Assembly (NCBI GenBank): GCA_956465555.1 | Contig: OY101119.1 | Location: 2,652,629 to 2,716,628 of the forward strand | DNA length: 64,000 nucleotides | Direction of reading: 5' to 3' | Origin: Nitzschia sp. pyKryTriq1 | Lineage: Eukaryota; Bacillariophyta; Bacillariophyceae; Bacillariales; Bacillariaceae | In this document: positions 1 through 12,276 of the stretch, one piece after another | Layout of the letters: every line of letters begins with the position of its first letter | Position numbering within the stretch: position 1 is the first letter of the stretch | Notes under the pieces: generated by a model | What the model saw: the letters and a program-made list of their open reading frames with translations, nothing else | The model's database searches: none | What the model was told of the DNA's origin: nothing | Position numbers and translations under genes: made by a program

Positions 1-691
1 TGCTACGACCCAATGTACACACGACAGACGACAGACATCCAAAAGACGACTCACTCGAACGATCTCAAGATCAAGAAATGCATCATCTCCGTCAAAATAA
101 GCTACCGGTACTGGTACAGTATGTTGTTTTAGACTACATAGCGAAGTGGATGATATCATTGCTCTCGCCTCTAAGGTAATGGCAGTAGCTACATTAGACG
201 GTGCACTTTTTCGCTGCTTTACGATATAATACTACAAGTACTGTACTGTACTGTACTTGTCCCGTACCTGGGTACTCGTAGTCGCGAAAGACTACAGACC
301 ACAGGTATCCGACAACAAATCCTATATTCATTGCACACAACATATACTTTAGTTGGACACAAAAGCAGAGCACATGATACATCATGACTACATATGCATT
401 TAGTAGATAGTAGTTGTAATCATATAATTCTCGCTTCACGTGAGTTTGGAGGACGTGTTGTCCAATCCAAGGGACAGACAGTCAATCTGTACAACCGATC
501 AGTCGTCATGCATGGTGAGCGTCACCTGTGTCCTTTTCTCATCGCTGAGCGTAGTAGTGCGTTGATATGGTGCAATAACAATATATGAAAATGTAGAAAG
601 ACTTGACGTGGTCAAGCATGGAGAGTACAGAGGGTGGTCGTACTTTTTCAGAATTCGTTGAAAGAACAAACGTTAGAGCGATGCAATTTGT
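1..691. other. Left-edge stretch without a supported gene
   Basis: No open frame here has a recognisable family, a signal peptide or a clear splice pattern. A GTAC-rich low-complexity patch (alternating CTGTACTGTAC) lies at about 236-275 and resembles patches upstream of other genes in the window. The right end holds the 3' flank of the minus-strand chalcone-isomerase-like gene. Confidence 0.5.
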
Positions 692-1348
692 TCAAGCAGT
701 CGCCATAGCTGGATTTTTCGGATGTTCCTCTTCTAAATGACACGCCCCATTTAGCAGGTTTGCTTTGAGATCTTCAGCGACCGCACGTTCCCCAAACCAC
801 ATGCTAAGAAAGGCGCGTTGAAAGTCCCGACCAGGAATGTTCCCCTTGTGCACACCCTGATCGACCATGACAGTATTGCCTCCTACCAGCTGAACAGTCT
901 GAGTGCCACCATTCTCGATTTTGTTGGTAAACAGTTTAATAAATGCATCTCGATCTGATTCGTATCCATCGTATTTATAGCTGACGGAGTGTTCCAATTG
1001 CTGCGACCACGCGGATACCACACGCCCTTGATCCACCGTCCGCAAAAAGGTAAAATCAAATTGCATGGGAATATTGCTTCTGTGACTGTGCCAAACATCC
1101 TTCTCGCTCAATAACGGAGACGCACTGTAGAAACCTGCCACGTACACGTTAATGTCCCACCCGAAAAAGTTGATTGATCGGACACCGTGACCATTTTTCT
1201 TCAATGCCACGCCATCCACATGCTTGACACTGGGCCACTTGACTTCATCTGGAGGCGTGGTTGCCGCCGTCGCTTCCTCCATAAAACCAAACATGGTGAA
1301 CAATAGTAGTAGTTGTAGTAAAAGTAAGACTGGTGATCTCCAAAACAT
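692..1348 (-). CDS. Chalcone isomerase-like domain protein with signal peptide
   Basis: This 218-residue protein has the pattern of the chalcone isomerase-like fold (Chalcone_3 type): a GHGVRSINFFGWDINVYVAGFY block followed near the C-terminus by FLSMWFGERAV..DLK. Proteins of this group often bind fatty acids or act as non-enzymatic folds, so isomerase activity should not be assumed. I chose the start at 1348 because it gives a hydrophobic leader (MFWRSPVLLLLQLLLLF) ending in an Ala-rich site; the frame stays open upstream, where less convincing Met codons occur. The leader points to secretion, the endomembrane system or, without a clear ASAF motif, less surely the plastid. It is a single exon. 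The fold call is by eye; the start is moderately sure. Confidence 0.75.
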   Translation of the reverse strand: MFWRSPVLLLLQLLLLFTMFGFMEEATAATTPPDEVKWPSVKHVDGVALKKNGHGVRSINFFGWDINVYVAGFYSASPLLSEKDVWHSHRSNIPMQFDFTFLRTVDQGRVVSAWSQQLEHSVSYKYDGYESDRDAFIKLFTNKIENGGTQTVQLVGGNTVMVDQGVHKGNIPGRDFQRAFLSMWFGERAVAEDLKANLLNGACHLEEEHPKNPAMATA

Positions 1349-1828
1349 GTTCAGTCGTGAGAGAGAAGAAAACATACAGTAGACAGATAGAAGACGGGAA
1401 CAAGTCGAGGAGGGAGAAGAACGAGAGGTCGGTGCAAAATAAAAAAGGTGCAAAAGCAAGGCGCACATGCAAGCAAAAGATGCAAGGCGGTCGCCGCAGA
1501 TGGCCGATCCAGGTCGGTCGGGCGCGCGCCTTATTCCGTTCCTGCGTCCGCCTGCGTTGGATCTTACTGGCGGTACCGGTTGGGGTCGTGATCGTACGTG
1601 ATGCGAGATGCGACACCCTTCTCGCAAGGATGATTCTTCAACCTCCGGGTCTTTAGCCGGAGCACACTATACCGTACCGTACTTTGCGCGTGCTAGCTAC
1701 CGGTACCAGTACTTATATTGGTAGTCTCTATTTTTTTTAATAGACTATAATAAAATCCTCTACTATTAGCTAGCCCCGACGAAACAACAACTCTCCTTAT
1801 GCTTGTCTACTAGCTTCTAAATTGAGTT
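1349..1828. other. Intergenic region with GTAC-rich patch
   Basis: This lies between two minus-strand genes. It holds a cluster of GTACCGTAC and CTACCGGTACC strings at about 1671-1717 and an AT-rich tract (TTTTTTTTAATAGAC) just beyond. It probably contains the promoter of the chalcone-isomerase-like gene and the terminator of the transporter gene; no individual site can be named. Confidence 0.5.
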
Positions 1829-3313
1829 CTAAAATACTTTTTCCACAAAATTAGTGAAAGTCTGCTCGACGACATCTGATACTTCCTCCATCGAAGGAAT
1901 GTTAGACGAAGCGACTTTCCACCAAGCCCAGCTGGTGGCAGCGCTGGAAGAAAACCAGGCCTGCTGTTGTTGCAGGGAAAATGGTGCGTGGATGGCGTTG
2001 CGTCCACGGGTGTAGTAGTTGCCCGCCGACGACACGCCACCTTGCCACATATTTTTCAGGCCCTCGACACCCAGATTGCTATATAGACAAGCGGTCAAAA
2101 TGAATGCCGCACCAATACTGACATTAGGACCAAGTTGTTCCCCCATGACCACGGCAGCAAATGCCGTACCCCAAAGTGGTTCAGTGGAAAAGATAAGAGT
2201 AGTCTCGGCTGCGGAGAGTGTCTCCATAGCCTTGTTCTCCATGTATATTGTCATGGCTGTGGTGATGAGCCCCGTCCAGAAAATACTAAAGAGCAAGGAG
2301 CTGTCTAACATCCATTCAGCCCATGGATAGCTCTGCAGCGTGGGAATATCAATCGCCCATAATCCGTAAGAAAGAGAGGCTATAAAAACTGCCATCAGTT
2401 GTGCCGCAGTCAAGCGAGGAGCTTGATCCGGGAACTTATGCATAGCCTGTTCCATCCTCCAAAATCCAACTCCAAACGCAAAAGGCTGAACCAGCGTCAA
2501 GAGGTCCCCTGTACTTAACGTATGACCCGACGACGACGAAGGCCCACCTACCAGCTCTAAAAATGCGACCCCAACAACTGCCAAGAATGCACCGATCCAC
2601 TGACGAGACTGCAGTTGCTTTCCCGCACAAAAGTCCAGGATCGGAACCGTCACCACGGCCAGAGAACAGATGAAGGCCGATTCGGCAGCTGGAGTGGTAT
2701 CGAGACCGACTGCTTGAGACACATAGCCGATGGAATTCCACATACCGACCTCAAATCCAAGCCAAGCAGCCATGCGTGCTTCTTCTTTGTCGATGTCTTT
2801 TAGAAGCCACGGAAGGGTGGCTAGTGCAGCGGCCCCAAAGCGCAAGCTTGTACTGACTCCCACTGGCATGACGTCACCAAGGAGCTTTACCAGAGAGAAA
2901 TTGGTTCCATAAAGGGCAGCCGCTCCTATCAGGAGCAAGCGCGCCTTCCAAAGATCGCTGAGCCCGCCTTCAATCAATGATGATGGTGATGATGTCTTGA
3001 TTGTTTCGGACTCGGCCGTTCCCGACACCACAAAGTCATGGGAAGGAATGATTTCCGTGGTCGGCCGCACCGATTGTTCAAATATCAAAAGATCCTTCCG
3101 TTGTCGATCCATATCTAGCAGCAAGCTGGTAGAATTGGAGAAGTAAATCTCCGAAGGGCGCTTCATCGCGCGTGTTCTCTGGGACCACAGCACGGTGGTG
3201 GAAGGTGCCTTCCGGCCTCCGGCGACGTGTGAACGAGCCGTGAAGGCCCATGACGAGCAGATCCCGAAGAAAGCCAGACAAGAGAGCTTGCATATTCCTC
3301 GACGCGACATCAT
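1829..3313 (-). CDS. Plastid-targeted EamA-type (DMT superfamily) transporter
   Basis: This 494-residue protein has two EamA repeats with about ten hydrophobic helices. The first repeat starts near residue 130 (ALYGTNFSLVKLLGD); the second ends with the helix AAETTLIFSTEPLWGTAFAAVVMGEQLG, a typical EamA close. The N-terminus (start at 3313, MMSRRG) is a signal peptide ending SSWAFTAR, close to the diatom ASAFAP motif with its essential Phe, followed by a Ser/Arg-rich transit region. This points to a plastid membrane. The substrate cannot be read from sequence; the DMT superfamily carries amino acids, purines, sugars phosphates and other metabolites. The C-terminal 70 residues are Gln/Ser-rich and beyond the family core. 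An upstream Met at 3430 would add 39 residues without a leader and is less likely. Confidence 0.85.
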   Translation of the reverse strand: MMSRRGICKLSCLAFFGICSSWAFTARSHVAGGRKAPSTTVLWSQRTRAMKRPSEIYFSNSTSLLLDMDRQRKDLLIFEQSVRPTTEIIPSHDFVVSGTAESETIKTSSPSSLIEGGLSDLWKARLLLIGAAALYGTNFSLVKLLGDVMPVGVSTSLRFGAAALATLPWLLKDIDKEEARMAAWLGFEVGMWNSIGYVSQAVGLDTTPAAESAFICSLAVVTVPILDFCAGKQLQSRQWIGAFLAVVGVAFLELVGGPSSSSGHTLSTGDLLTLVQPFAFGVGFWRMEQAMHKFPDQAPRLTAAQLMAVFIASLSYGLWAIDIPTLQSYPWAEWMLDSSLLFSIFWTGLITTAMTIYMENKAMETLSAAETTLIFSTEPLWGTAFAAVVMGEQLGPNVSIGAAFILTACLYSNLGVEGLKNMWQGGVSSAGNYYTRGRNAIHAPFSLQQQQAWFSSSAATSWAWWKVASSNIPSMEEVSDVVEQTFTNFVEKVF

Positions 3314-4207
3314 GGTACTCGTATTAGATTTGGGCTGGTGTTTGTTATTCAAAATGAGAAGACGTGTAACGTGTCCTGTTTGCGTTGCTTTTCGGCTTGG
3401 ATTGAAAACGCTTCCGAAGCAGCAAAACAATGTCTCGTGGGACCTATTTCGCCCTTATCGGAAACAATAATGGTCCTTGCAGACGGTTATTCTTATTCTT
3501 GGAAAGAAGGGAGGCTACTTTCTTACTTTCCTTCCTTCTATTCCTTCCTCGAGTCTTGATGAGAAGAATTGCTTTTGATGTGCGAGTGATGGGTGATGAT
3601 GGGTGCAGCCTACTCCGAGGGGACGGAGCGGGACCGAGACACGATCATCGACACGATCGCAAGTGATGGATTCCAGCTGTTCCACGCATTCTTTGCCGCG
3701 TGTCCCAAGTTGGGACAACCCTCTTTCTTTGGCCTCCACGTGGAAGCAACCCCCGAAATATCTGTCGCCAACCGACGTTGCGAGAATTCGCGAAAGACGA
3801 CCCATCGGACTCAATCCACCACCACCACGGCAAGGCGTGAGGGAGGAGGGAGACGTGTGAGGTGTGAGAGGAGTGAGGCGACGGAGTCGTCGTCGTCGTC
3901 GTCAGTCTGTCGACGTCGGTTGTCGTACTCGTGGTAGAGACTGTAGCAGGTGTAGGTGCGCTGCTAATGCTTTGCTACTACGTAGTGCTCTAGCTAGTAG
4001 AGAGATCTCTGGAGGAGACCGAAGTAGTGCTGTTCTATCTAGCTAGAGTAGAGAGGGTCTCTATACTTCGAACGAGTAGAGTAGCCACCCGCCTCTCGTA
4101 GTAGAGTAGGAGCAGTCTACTGAAAGTAATACCCATTGTGAAAAGTATCATCTTCTGTTTCTACTTTTACACCTTATCACGAATGAGGACCCACCATGCC
4201 TCTTGGC
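3314..4207. other. Intergenic region with CTAG-type palindromic low complexity
   Basis: No supported gene. Between about 3960 and 4110 the sequence is built of CTAGCTAG, TAGAGAG and GTAGTAG strings with local self-complementarity, like patches at 35.1, 42.3 and 61.1 kb. A run of GTC/GTCGTC triplets lies at about 3880-3905. This is the promoter side of the EamA gene and the 3' side of the large flavoprotein gene. Confidence 0.5.
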
Positions 4208-7200
4208 TTAGTTATTTCGCGGATCCATCCCACTTTGAAGGTATTGGAGGATAGACCCGAAGCGATCAGCGGCAAAGACAGTGTCAAATCTATACCTGTG
4301 TAAGAACTCGCGGGCCACATATTCCCAAGCTTCTCTCTCTTGATCTTGCTTGGTCTCAATATCGTTCATTGGAACTGCAAGCACGGTATGCATGGCTTCG
4401 ATTTCTTTACGGAATGCCTCACACACAAACTCGCCTAGTCGTGGACTTAGATCATACCGGACGCGATACTCGACAAGGAAGAATAGGAGCGCGGCGACGA
4501 TTGCACTGGAAACGGATCCAAGAGCGATCCAGTACGGAATGTCAACACTGAGCTCGATTAGATCTGGAAATTGACTATCGACAACCGTCCACGGCAATGC
4601 TACTACTGCGCCATACGCGGCCAGTAGTCGGAGGAAAGTGAGAAACAACTGAGTAAAGGTCACAGATTTGACTTTGCGAATTGCCTCCCTGTCGTCTGTA
4701 GTCGACGCATTGCGCACTTTGCCGCCGAGGACACACCACAAATTCAGCAAGATTATCAACTTGCGTTGGAAGTGGAAGGCGGCAAGGATTGCACTAAGGG
4801 TGGACGCCAAACTTGCATACGCTGCTACCATCGTGACTGTATCTGGACCTCCAGCTAGGGTGATAATGCGAGCAATGGAGAAAACCCACGAAACCAGGTG
4901 CACGAGGAAAGCGGACATGAAGATCATGGAGGCAATGTCACTCTCGTGGGTGGACCAGTACAGTTGTTCAAGATCAAGAATCTCACGACGAAGGACTGTG
5001 TTGCGGTAGTAGGCAGACACATTTCGGGTCTCCCGCACGATCCCCAGCGTCTCGGTTTCGATAGGGGCGAGGGGGTTTCTAAAACTTGGGCTTGCACAAC
5101 AAAACAAGCTCCAGAAGAAACGGAACACCACAAAAAGATCCCAATGGGCGATGCGACGTTTCTTCAGAAAGCCCCAATAGATGTGGCCATGTTGTAGCGA
5201 ATTATGAAGTTGCGGAGTGAAATTGGTCAATCGGTAGAACAAGCGTTTTGCCTCATAGTTGTAGCGTGGTTTTTCTTTTTGGTCGAGCAACTCCAACATA
5301 TCTGAGCAGGCCTTGTAAATGTCGACGAGATATTCTTGAACGTAGCTGTTTTGCTGATAGGTGCCCGGAATGAACTCAGTTGTCAGCTTAGTCTGGAACT
5401 CGCGAATCGAATCCGGGTTATTGACATCCTTCTTCAAAATGTTGTAGACATCAGTGAAACCCGTTTCATCAGGATCAGCAAGGTCGTAGTATTTAGCGTG
5501 GTACCGGAACTTCTCAACTCGACTCTCCAGATCGAGGAGGAACGGATTTTGCTGAGCAGAAACTCCGTCCTGCGTTTCCTTCGATATAATCGCAAAAGCA
5601 CCCTTGAGGACCCCGATAAGCTTATCGTTGAAGAAAATGATACGCATTTCTTCGTTTCGGATCTTGTAACGAGATACGTTTGTCATGGTTCCAAACGTAA
5701 GGAAAATATTCAGGCCACCGAGAAGCGATCCAAATATTTGTCCAACACTTGAATCCTGCAATCCCACATCCAATGGGAAATCAAAGATAGTGAATGCCAA
5801 TGCACCAGCCGAGAAAGCCGCGGACATGACCAAAGAGTTGGCAAAATTCTGGGCTTCCACCGCGAAGTCGTCAACGATAGAATCCACCGGCTTGGGTTGG
5901 CTGTACAATTCAGCGACAATGCGCTCGTTGTATAGGTAACCCTTTGTGGCGAATTCAACGATTTGAACGAACGTTTGTTCGGTTCTCATCGCAATATGTG
6001 CATGCTTTTGGAGGCACTCCCGAGTGGAAGCATCGATTCCGTCGAGCGCCGAGATCAGCTGGGTCCAGCAGCTATGGTAATCCAACTCGGAACGTCTTTC
6101 TTGCATCCAGTCGCGCCGATTCAAGATAGTCTCAACCAAGCTATCACCGTCGATGCTCTTGTCGGTCTTCACTTCCTCAACAAACCTGTCAAATATTATG
6201 CTGAGGTTCTTTTCATAAAGGACACGAATGAAATCCTCGTTCAATTCCATTCCTCTTGGGACTAAGGATGCAGCAAATTTGGCCTTCCAATCACGTGAGA
6301 GAATGTCGTTGAGATCTTGTTCAGTTTCCATCCATTCGATAACCTTATCGTGCAAATAGTCCAGACCGTCCTTGAAGGGAAAGCCAGGACGAAGGAAGCC
6401 ATCACGACCAAAATTTGATCCTGTCCCACGAGTGACGACTTCGCTGTTGCACCAGTTTGTGTCAGCCGAGTAGGAAGCAACTCTGTCGAGGAATGCCACA
6501 CCATCGATGGCCCTTTTCAAGAAGTCGTTCAACAGCATGGCATTGATGCATGCACCGGTTAGACCGCTGTATCTCATAAAATGTGGCGTGGCTTGCTCAT
6601 CTCCGACAAAAGCAAAAATGTAACCCCTAGCTTCGTTGTTTAGTCGCACCGTCCTGTAGTTGACGTAATGTCCGACTGGGAAAGTGGCAAGTGATACGCT
6701 CGATTCTTTGTTTCCATCAGGGCCTCTCGTAAGATTTCCTTCTCGATGCACCATTGTTTTCTTATCCATTGTCGACACGTATCCCTCCACGTCACGGACA
6801 ATAATCTTCTTCCTTTCCTTGACGATGACCTCATATTTTTGCTCGGCCTTATCAGCCAGCCGAAAGCTTTCACCCACTGGGAGGTTGGCTAGATGGGTCG
6901 CTTTGTACGAGTTTATAGTATACAGCATGGGTACCCGATGCCGTGCGCCAGGATTATAGACGTCACCTTGGCGAATGACTTCTAGGCACGCTTCGTACCA
7001 TAGCCGATCGATATGATGCATAAGGGTGCCTCTCAATCTACCAAGGTCCTTCTTTTGATCTGCGTCCATGCTTTGAAGCGTTAGACTACCAATCAGCTCA
7101 TCCGCAGTTTCGTTTTTCCATTTGTCGTATTCCCTGGTGAATTCCATTCCAAGGTAGTAATTGTCACCGGTCTCGAAAAAACGTGTCTGCAGGCTTTGTC

Positions 7201-10200
7201 GCTTGAAGGATTTGGCATTCATGGCATGCCATAGGACAGCCTTTCGCAGCTTCGGCAAGATCGGATCAAAGTCGTCCACTGATTCAAACTTGGATTCGGC
7301 CACTATACCCTTGAAATGCATTTGCCAGTTTTCAGTTTTGATCAGCTCAAGCATTTGCTCAGCAATTCGAGGCTGCCTAACCATTTTCGTGAAATCGCCA
7401 ATGATCCGAGTATTCTGGTCATTAGTGGACCGGAAGTCGTCAAGCAATCCAGAACCCCAACGTTTCTCGCCAAAGTTGTGCATCCCCATTGAAATTTTGA
7501 GGCCCTGCATGCAGCAAATGCCATATGGCTCGTAAGTTGTCACACTGAGGTGTACTTTAGATCCCAACGGTTTCCTGAATATTCGTAATGATAAGAGGTT
7601 AGACAAGAGTGGACGAGGAAACAATTGCTCTTTTTGTTGTCACTTACCCGATACATTCAACCACGTGAGTATGACCGATGTCCATGGTAAAATGTTGATC
7701 TTTAATTACGACCATTGGAAGCTCTTCTCGAATGAACCCTCCCTTCGATCCTTTCTGCACGCTTTCCACTACCACTTTGCTGATTTCATTATGCTTGCGA
7801 GTGCCCTTGGGATATACGGCCGGTAGATTGTGCGCTGCCGCTTTCAGATCGTTTGCGCCCTTCTTTAGTGCCTTAAAAGTGTACTTACGAGACTGAAGAT
7901 CCACGGCCACTAATTTGAAAGGCAAAACTGCATCCTCTTGTCGGATATATATTGCGTACTCCTGGCCGATTCTCAATTCGTCCAGTCCGAGAGGCTGCTG
8001 GTAGATCAGATCGGCCACCTTCCACGAGAAGTATTCATCGACCAGATCTCCGTCTGGATTGATGCGCCGAAGAATACTGTCGTCCGCCTTCAAATGCTCT
8101 CCTTTCTTGCTCAGCGCGTTGGTCTTTGCATCATACTTTGCCTGTGAGTTTGTGTAGCATTGGATGAGCCCTTTAGACCACATCTTGCTAACCTCTACGT
8201 GTAGCATATTTTCCAGGTCCTTGATCGTAATTTCAACGAAACCCTGAGTTGGCAGAGTATTTCCAAGTTGCGGGTCTGTTTCTCCAGTGGCTGGGATATA
8301 AATATCCTCGAACCCTGTTCCCAAATGATACCGAAGCATCGCGATCCATCGAGCATCAAGGCGGACGATTTGAGACCGTTCAAAGGTCGAACCACCGGTG
8401 TGAAAAGCGTCACGTCCCTCGTAGAGCTTCATGACACCACCACTCACTAGGACATTCTCTGTGCAATGAACGACCGTCCTGGCAACGTCAAAATGACATG
8501 ATAAACAAAGGTTAGTCACTGGCATCATTTGGATACGCGAGATGTCAGAATCCAATTATGTCAGAATCCACTTACATTAGCCCAGTTGGGCCACCTCCAA
8601 CAATTGTCATCGACTGAGGCGGAACCTTGAGGATTTTGGTTCGAGCCAGTCCTTGCCACTCCGGGTCAGCAGGAGTGTACTCCTTCTTGCAAACAAATGG
8701 TTCGTAGGTCTTTGCTTGGCTAGCGAACGTATAGTAGGTAACTCCGACTTCCATGTCTTGGATGGCAATTTGAGTCTGATTGGATCTTTGGATCTCACGC
8801 AAGACATTGAGTCGAGCATTGTCGAGCTCGTCGCAGAAGATTTGAGAAATAACAGCGAGGCGGCGGAGGGCAACGCGAAGGAAAGAAAACTCCATAAACG
8901 CGCTGTACTTGAACCTTTTCCCATGCTGCGTTTCAATATTCATGTAACACCGCTGCGCACGGCCAATAGACTCGGCAACTGGGATGTAGGTACGGCATTT
9001 TACGTATCCGTCATTCAACGAGAAGAACTTTTCCACTCCAGAATCCACATGGATAAAGCGATGCTCGTCCTTTCCGGTGACCTTGCCACCGTAAATGTAG
9101 ACATCCTTCTTCTCTTTCTGTTCTACCCAATACCATTCATCTGGTACAAAATTGGAGATGTACTCTCCTAAAGACAATTCTCGAATTGTTTCATTCAGCG
9201 CGTCACGACGAATGTCACGCTGCAAAAGCGTCTTCACGCGGCTGAGCAAGAGCTGAGCTGGCTTGGTTTTTTCAAATCCGCGTTTGACGAGCTCCATCAA
9301 TGTGCGCTTGTCTCTTGGGGTCGTCAACAGCATGGCAGCGCGAACACGCCTCTCGGAAATTGTCTCCCCAGGTGCCTTCCCATTGATGTGGAGGAGAATA
9401 GCCTTCTTCAACTCCTTTTCGCTGGGAATTTGCCAGCTCACTTGAGTTATCAAATCATGTCCCAAACGCAAGCCGATTTCCACCGAAGTCACCAATTGGT
9501 ACACCTCCTTGGCCTCTGCTTCAACCCCATCGCATGCTTCAATGATGGCATCCAGCCAGCTCATGAGAGGATCGTAGACAGAGGCAACTCCTGCCGTAAG
9601 ATTTGCGACGATTCGCTCTTGCATCTCATGAGCCAAGTAGCGACATCCGTCGGCACCAAAGGAAGGCTTCAACTCTTGCAGCTTTCGAATGAACGGACCG
9701 AGGACTGATGAATCCCATCGGTTGCGACCTCGAAGTGACGACAGGACAACACATACGACCGGCATGTGGAATCGAATAGTCTCGAAGGGGTCAAGCTGTT
9801 CCATGCGTTGATGCGCAAAGTTTCCAGATGGTTGATATAACATATTATGCCAGTGTTTTGCCAATTGCCTCAACGTATGGACGACGCCATTGTTGATCAA
9901 GGTTGGCATGGGTTGAGCCACAAATGTTCGAACAATGGACTCGTCGGTTGGAAGACGGTGGTCTAAGCGGAATGCGTTGGTGCGAAGACGTCCAATATAG
10001 TTCCCGAACTGATTACGATTCGCAAGTTCAAACCCATTGCTTTCGGCAGCTAGGTTTTGAGCAATGTTACGGTCGGGATCATCGGTGCGGAGACCCTGAC
10101 GGCCCTGAGTAAAGATTCGCGTCAACCAAAAGCCCTCCCCCAACAACACGCGGAGCGAGGAAGCAAGCGCATGATTTCCTGTGGCTGGAAAGTTTTCAGT

Positions 10201-11391
10201 CGCCGGGAACCTGGTAATTCCAATGATCGGTAGTTGACCGAACGCATCGTACTTTCGATTGGCTGAAATTTGTTGGTACCAATGCCAGAAGAAATCCCAC
10301 CTAGGACCCATAGTCTGGACCAAGATGCGGGACACATTGCGGTTCTTGAAGGCGATTTTCAGGACAAAGTCGATATCCACTTGACTTGCCCCGTCCATCG
10401 CTTCTATGATCTGGCCCACCAGATATGATTCGTTTACCGACAAAAAGGGAACAAACAGCTGCAGTTGTCTGCCCAGTCGTAGACCATTGATCTCGTCCAG
10501 GGCCCAAATCATGAGGCGCCTCAAGACACCGCGCCAAGCACCACCAAGGACCCCGACCTCTGAGTTGAATTCAAAATCGCGAATATCTCCAGAATCAATC
10601 TTTTCTTGGAGCGATCGTCCTCGTTCCTTGAAAAACATTGCATCTTCTTTGGCGATGGGAGCCGTGGCTTTGGCGGTAACGACCACAGCACCGTCATCGC
10701 CTAGCTCTTGGTAACGCTTATTGTTCAAAAACTTTTGATTGGTGACCAAAATGGATGTTCCATTCTCAATATCGAGCAAGCGTCTGGGGGTGAAGCTCAC
10801 GGTAGAGGAGAACACGTTGGGTAACAGCCCTTTGGCACTGGCGCTAGCAAGGAAATCCTGATTGGCCGCACCACTGACGGGCAATACACTCAAACGAATG
10901 GTTTTTCTACCCTGCAAAGTACTCGTGCCCACCCGATCCTTGTAGCTAGCACGTGGAGCCTGTGCTGTGTTTCTCTTCCTACGGCGGCGAGTCGGTGGAG
11001 GAGCCTTCTTCGCTTCAGCAGGAGTTCCATCGCCAGGCGGCAGATTTGGAATCAAACTCGACTGAAGGCGATTGTTGAAATTTCCTGCATTCAAAGCTCG
11101 TCGCGATGGAGGAACCAAATGCTGGGCGGCACTTTCTTCTGGCGGACGCAGAGTATTTTCGCCCCAGTTTCGCACTTGATGGCCGTAGTTTCCCGCCGAA
11201 GGCTGTCGCCCAGGAGGAATCAAAGCAGCACCCCTTTTGGGCATGGGCGTGATAGACCCAAAACGCCCCTGAGCCGGATTTGCTGCAGTATCGGGAATCG
11301 TCGCTGGTGGTGGATGAACACCGTTTTCCACATCCGGATCGGGACGACGGCCAATCATCTGTAGTTCCTCGTCGGGGCCAGGTCGAGGCAT
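4208..11391 (-). CDS. Giant membrane flavoprotein (monooxygenase-like), function unknown
   Basis: Exons are 11391-8576, 8478-7648 and 7574-4208 (minus); both introns are GT-AG (97 and 73 nt) and joining gives 2,337 residues. Residues 1-150 are Pro/Arg-rich and disordered. Residues 150-920 match nothing I know. The join at residue 939 completes a flavin Rossmann motif (GGGPTGL, 932-938) followed by a KLYEGRD strand and an RSQIVRLDARW segment, as in class A flavin monooxygenases and MICAL. A second flavin-type motif, VGDEQATP with FMRYSGLTGAC after it, lies at 1539-1560. The 600-residue gap between them is about twice the usual. About six hydrophobic helices follow (near 1795-1845 and 2098-2255). 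The protein is probably an integral membrane oxidoreductase. Its substrate is unknown. The splice model is firm, the enzyme class is inference. Confidence 0.75.
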
Positions 11392-12276
11392 CTTCCTCTT
11401 GACTACTATTTTTGCGTCAAATTTCTACTCGTAGACTAGTCGCGGCAGACGATACAAACCAACGATTTTGCGGTTTTGTCGACGGAGGTCGGCAAATTTT
11501 TAATTGTGATTAACCAACAAAAGCCAAAATCGATTACCAACAAAAGCCAAAATGGCTCTCCTACTGGATGTCGCAGATTTTTTGAGGAGTCACAATATGT
11601 GTACATACCGGTACGAGTATAACATCATCATCGCGGCATGCCGGATACCGGTACAGTACGTGCGTACCGCTGTACCTGGTACTGTACTGTACCGGTACAC
11701 AGCGTACCTGTACACTGTACCAGGTACCAGTACCGCACTCATACCATGGTACTTGTATAGTAAGGTACTGTACCACGACGTAATACTGTACTCGTATCGT
11801 GTAGCGAAGAAGCGCGGCTCGCTCGCCTATAGCGTCTGCCGGCAGAAAAGACACAACATCTTCTGCGCGCGGGGCGTGGTCGCAAAAGCGGAACACGAAA
11901 AGTCGTCGCGAAACACGTCTCACACGTCGCAACTTGACGAATGAAATAATGTAACATGACAAACGCACTTCCCTTGCCGGTTGCTCTTGGTTCCAAAGGT
12001 CTTCCTCTACACTTGAGGTCTTCCTCTACACTTGACGTTCAATCACATATCAAAGAAGCATCTGTTGAAAGAAGTTCGCCTTACTAGTAGAGTCTCCTGC
12101 TCGTCCCCTCCAACGTGGATGATCAACAACGCCCGAAAGAATCAAGTAGTTTTACTGAAGAAGCGATGCACCATACTACTACTGTAGTCTATGCATATGA
12201 TACTGCGCGTAAACCTTGATGATTGCAGGCCAGTGCAAGTCCGAGCGGCGATGTTTGATAAGGCAGAAACCTTCCT
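11392..12276. other. Intergenic region with GTAC palindromes and short direct repeats
   Basis: No supported gene; an open frame at 11552-11944 is made of the GTAC repeats and has no protein-like character. Visible structure: an 18-bp direct repeat (ACCAACAAAAGCCAAAAT) near 11513 and 11535, a dense GTACCGGTAC cluster at about 11609-11795, and a 19-bp tandem duplication (unit GGTCTTCCTCTACACTTGA) at 11998-12035. The left part should hold the promoter of the flavoprotein gene. Confidence 0.5.
11609..11795. repeat. GTAC/CGGTACCG palindromic low-complexity cluster
   Basis: The tract is a string of GTACCGGTAC, GTACTGTACTG and GGTACCAGTACC units, many being perfect palindromes around GTAC. Similar clusters occur at about 1671-1717, 13222-13350, 51417-51450, 59140-59212 and 61173-61230. 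Confidence 0.75.

Noticed and set aside
11552-11996. Three overlapping frames of 85-135 codons
   Set aside because: They are produced by the GTAC repeat cluster, giving Tyr/Val/Pro/Thr repeats typical of translated low-complexity DNA.
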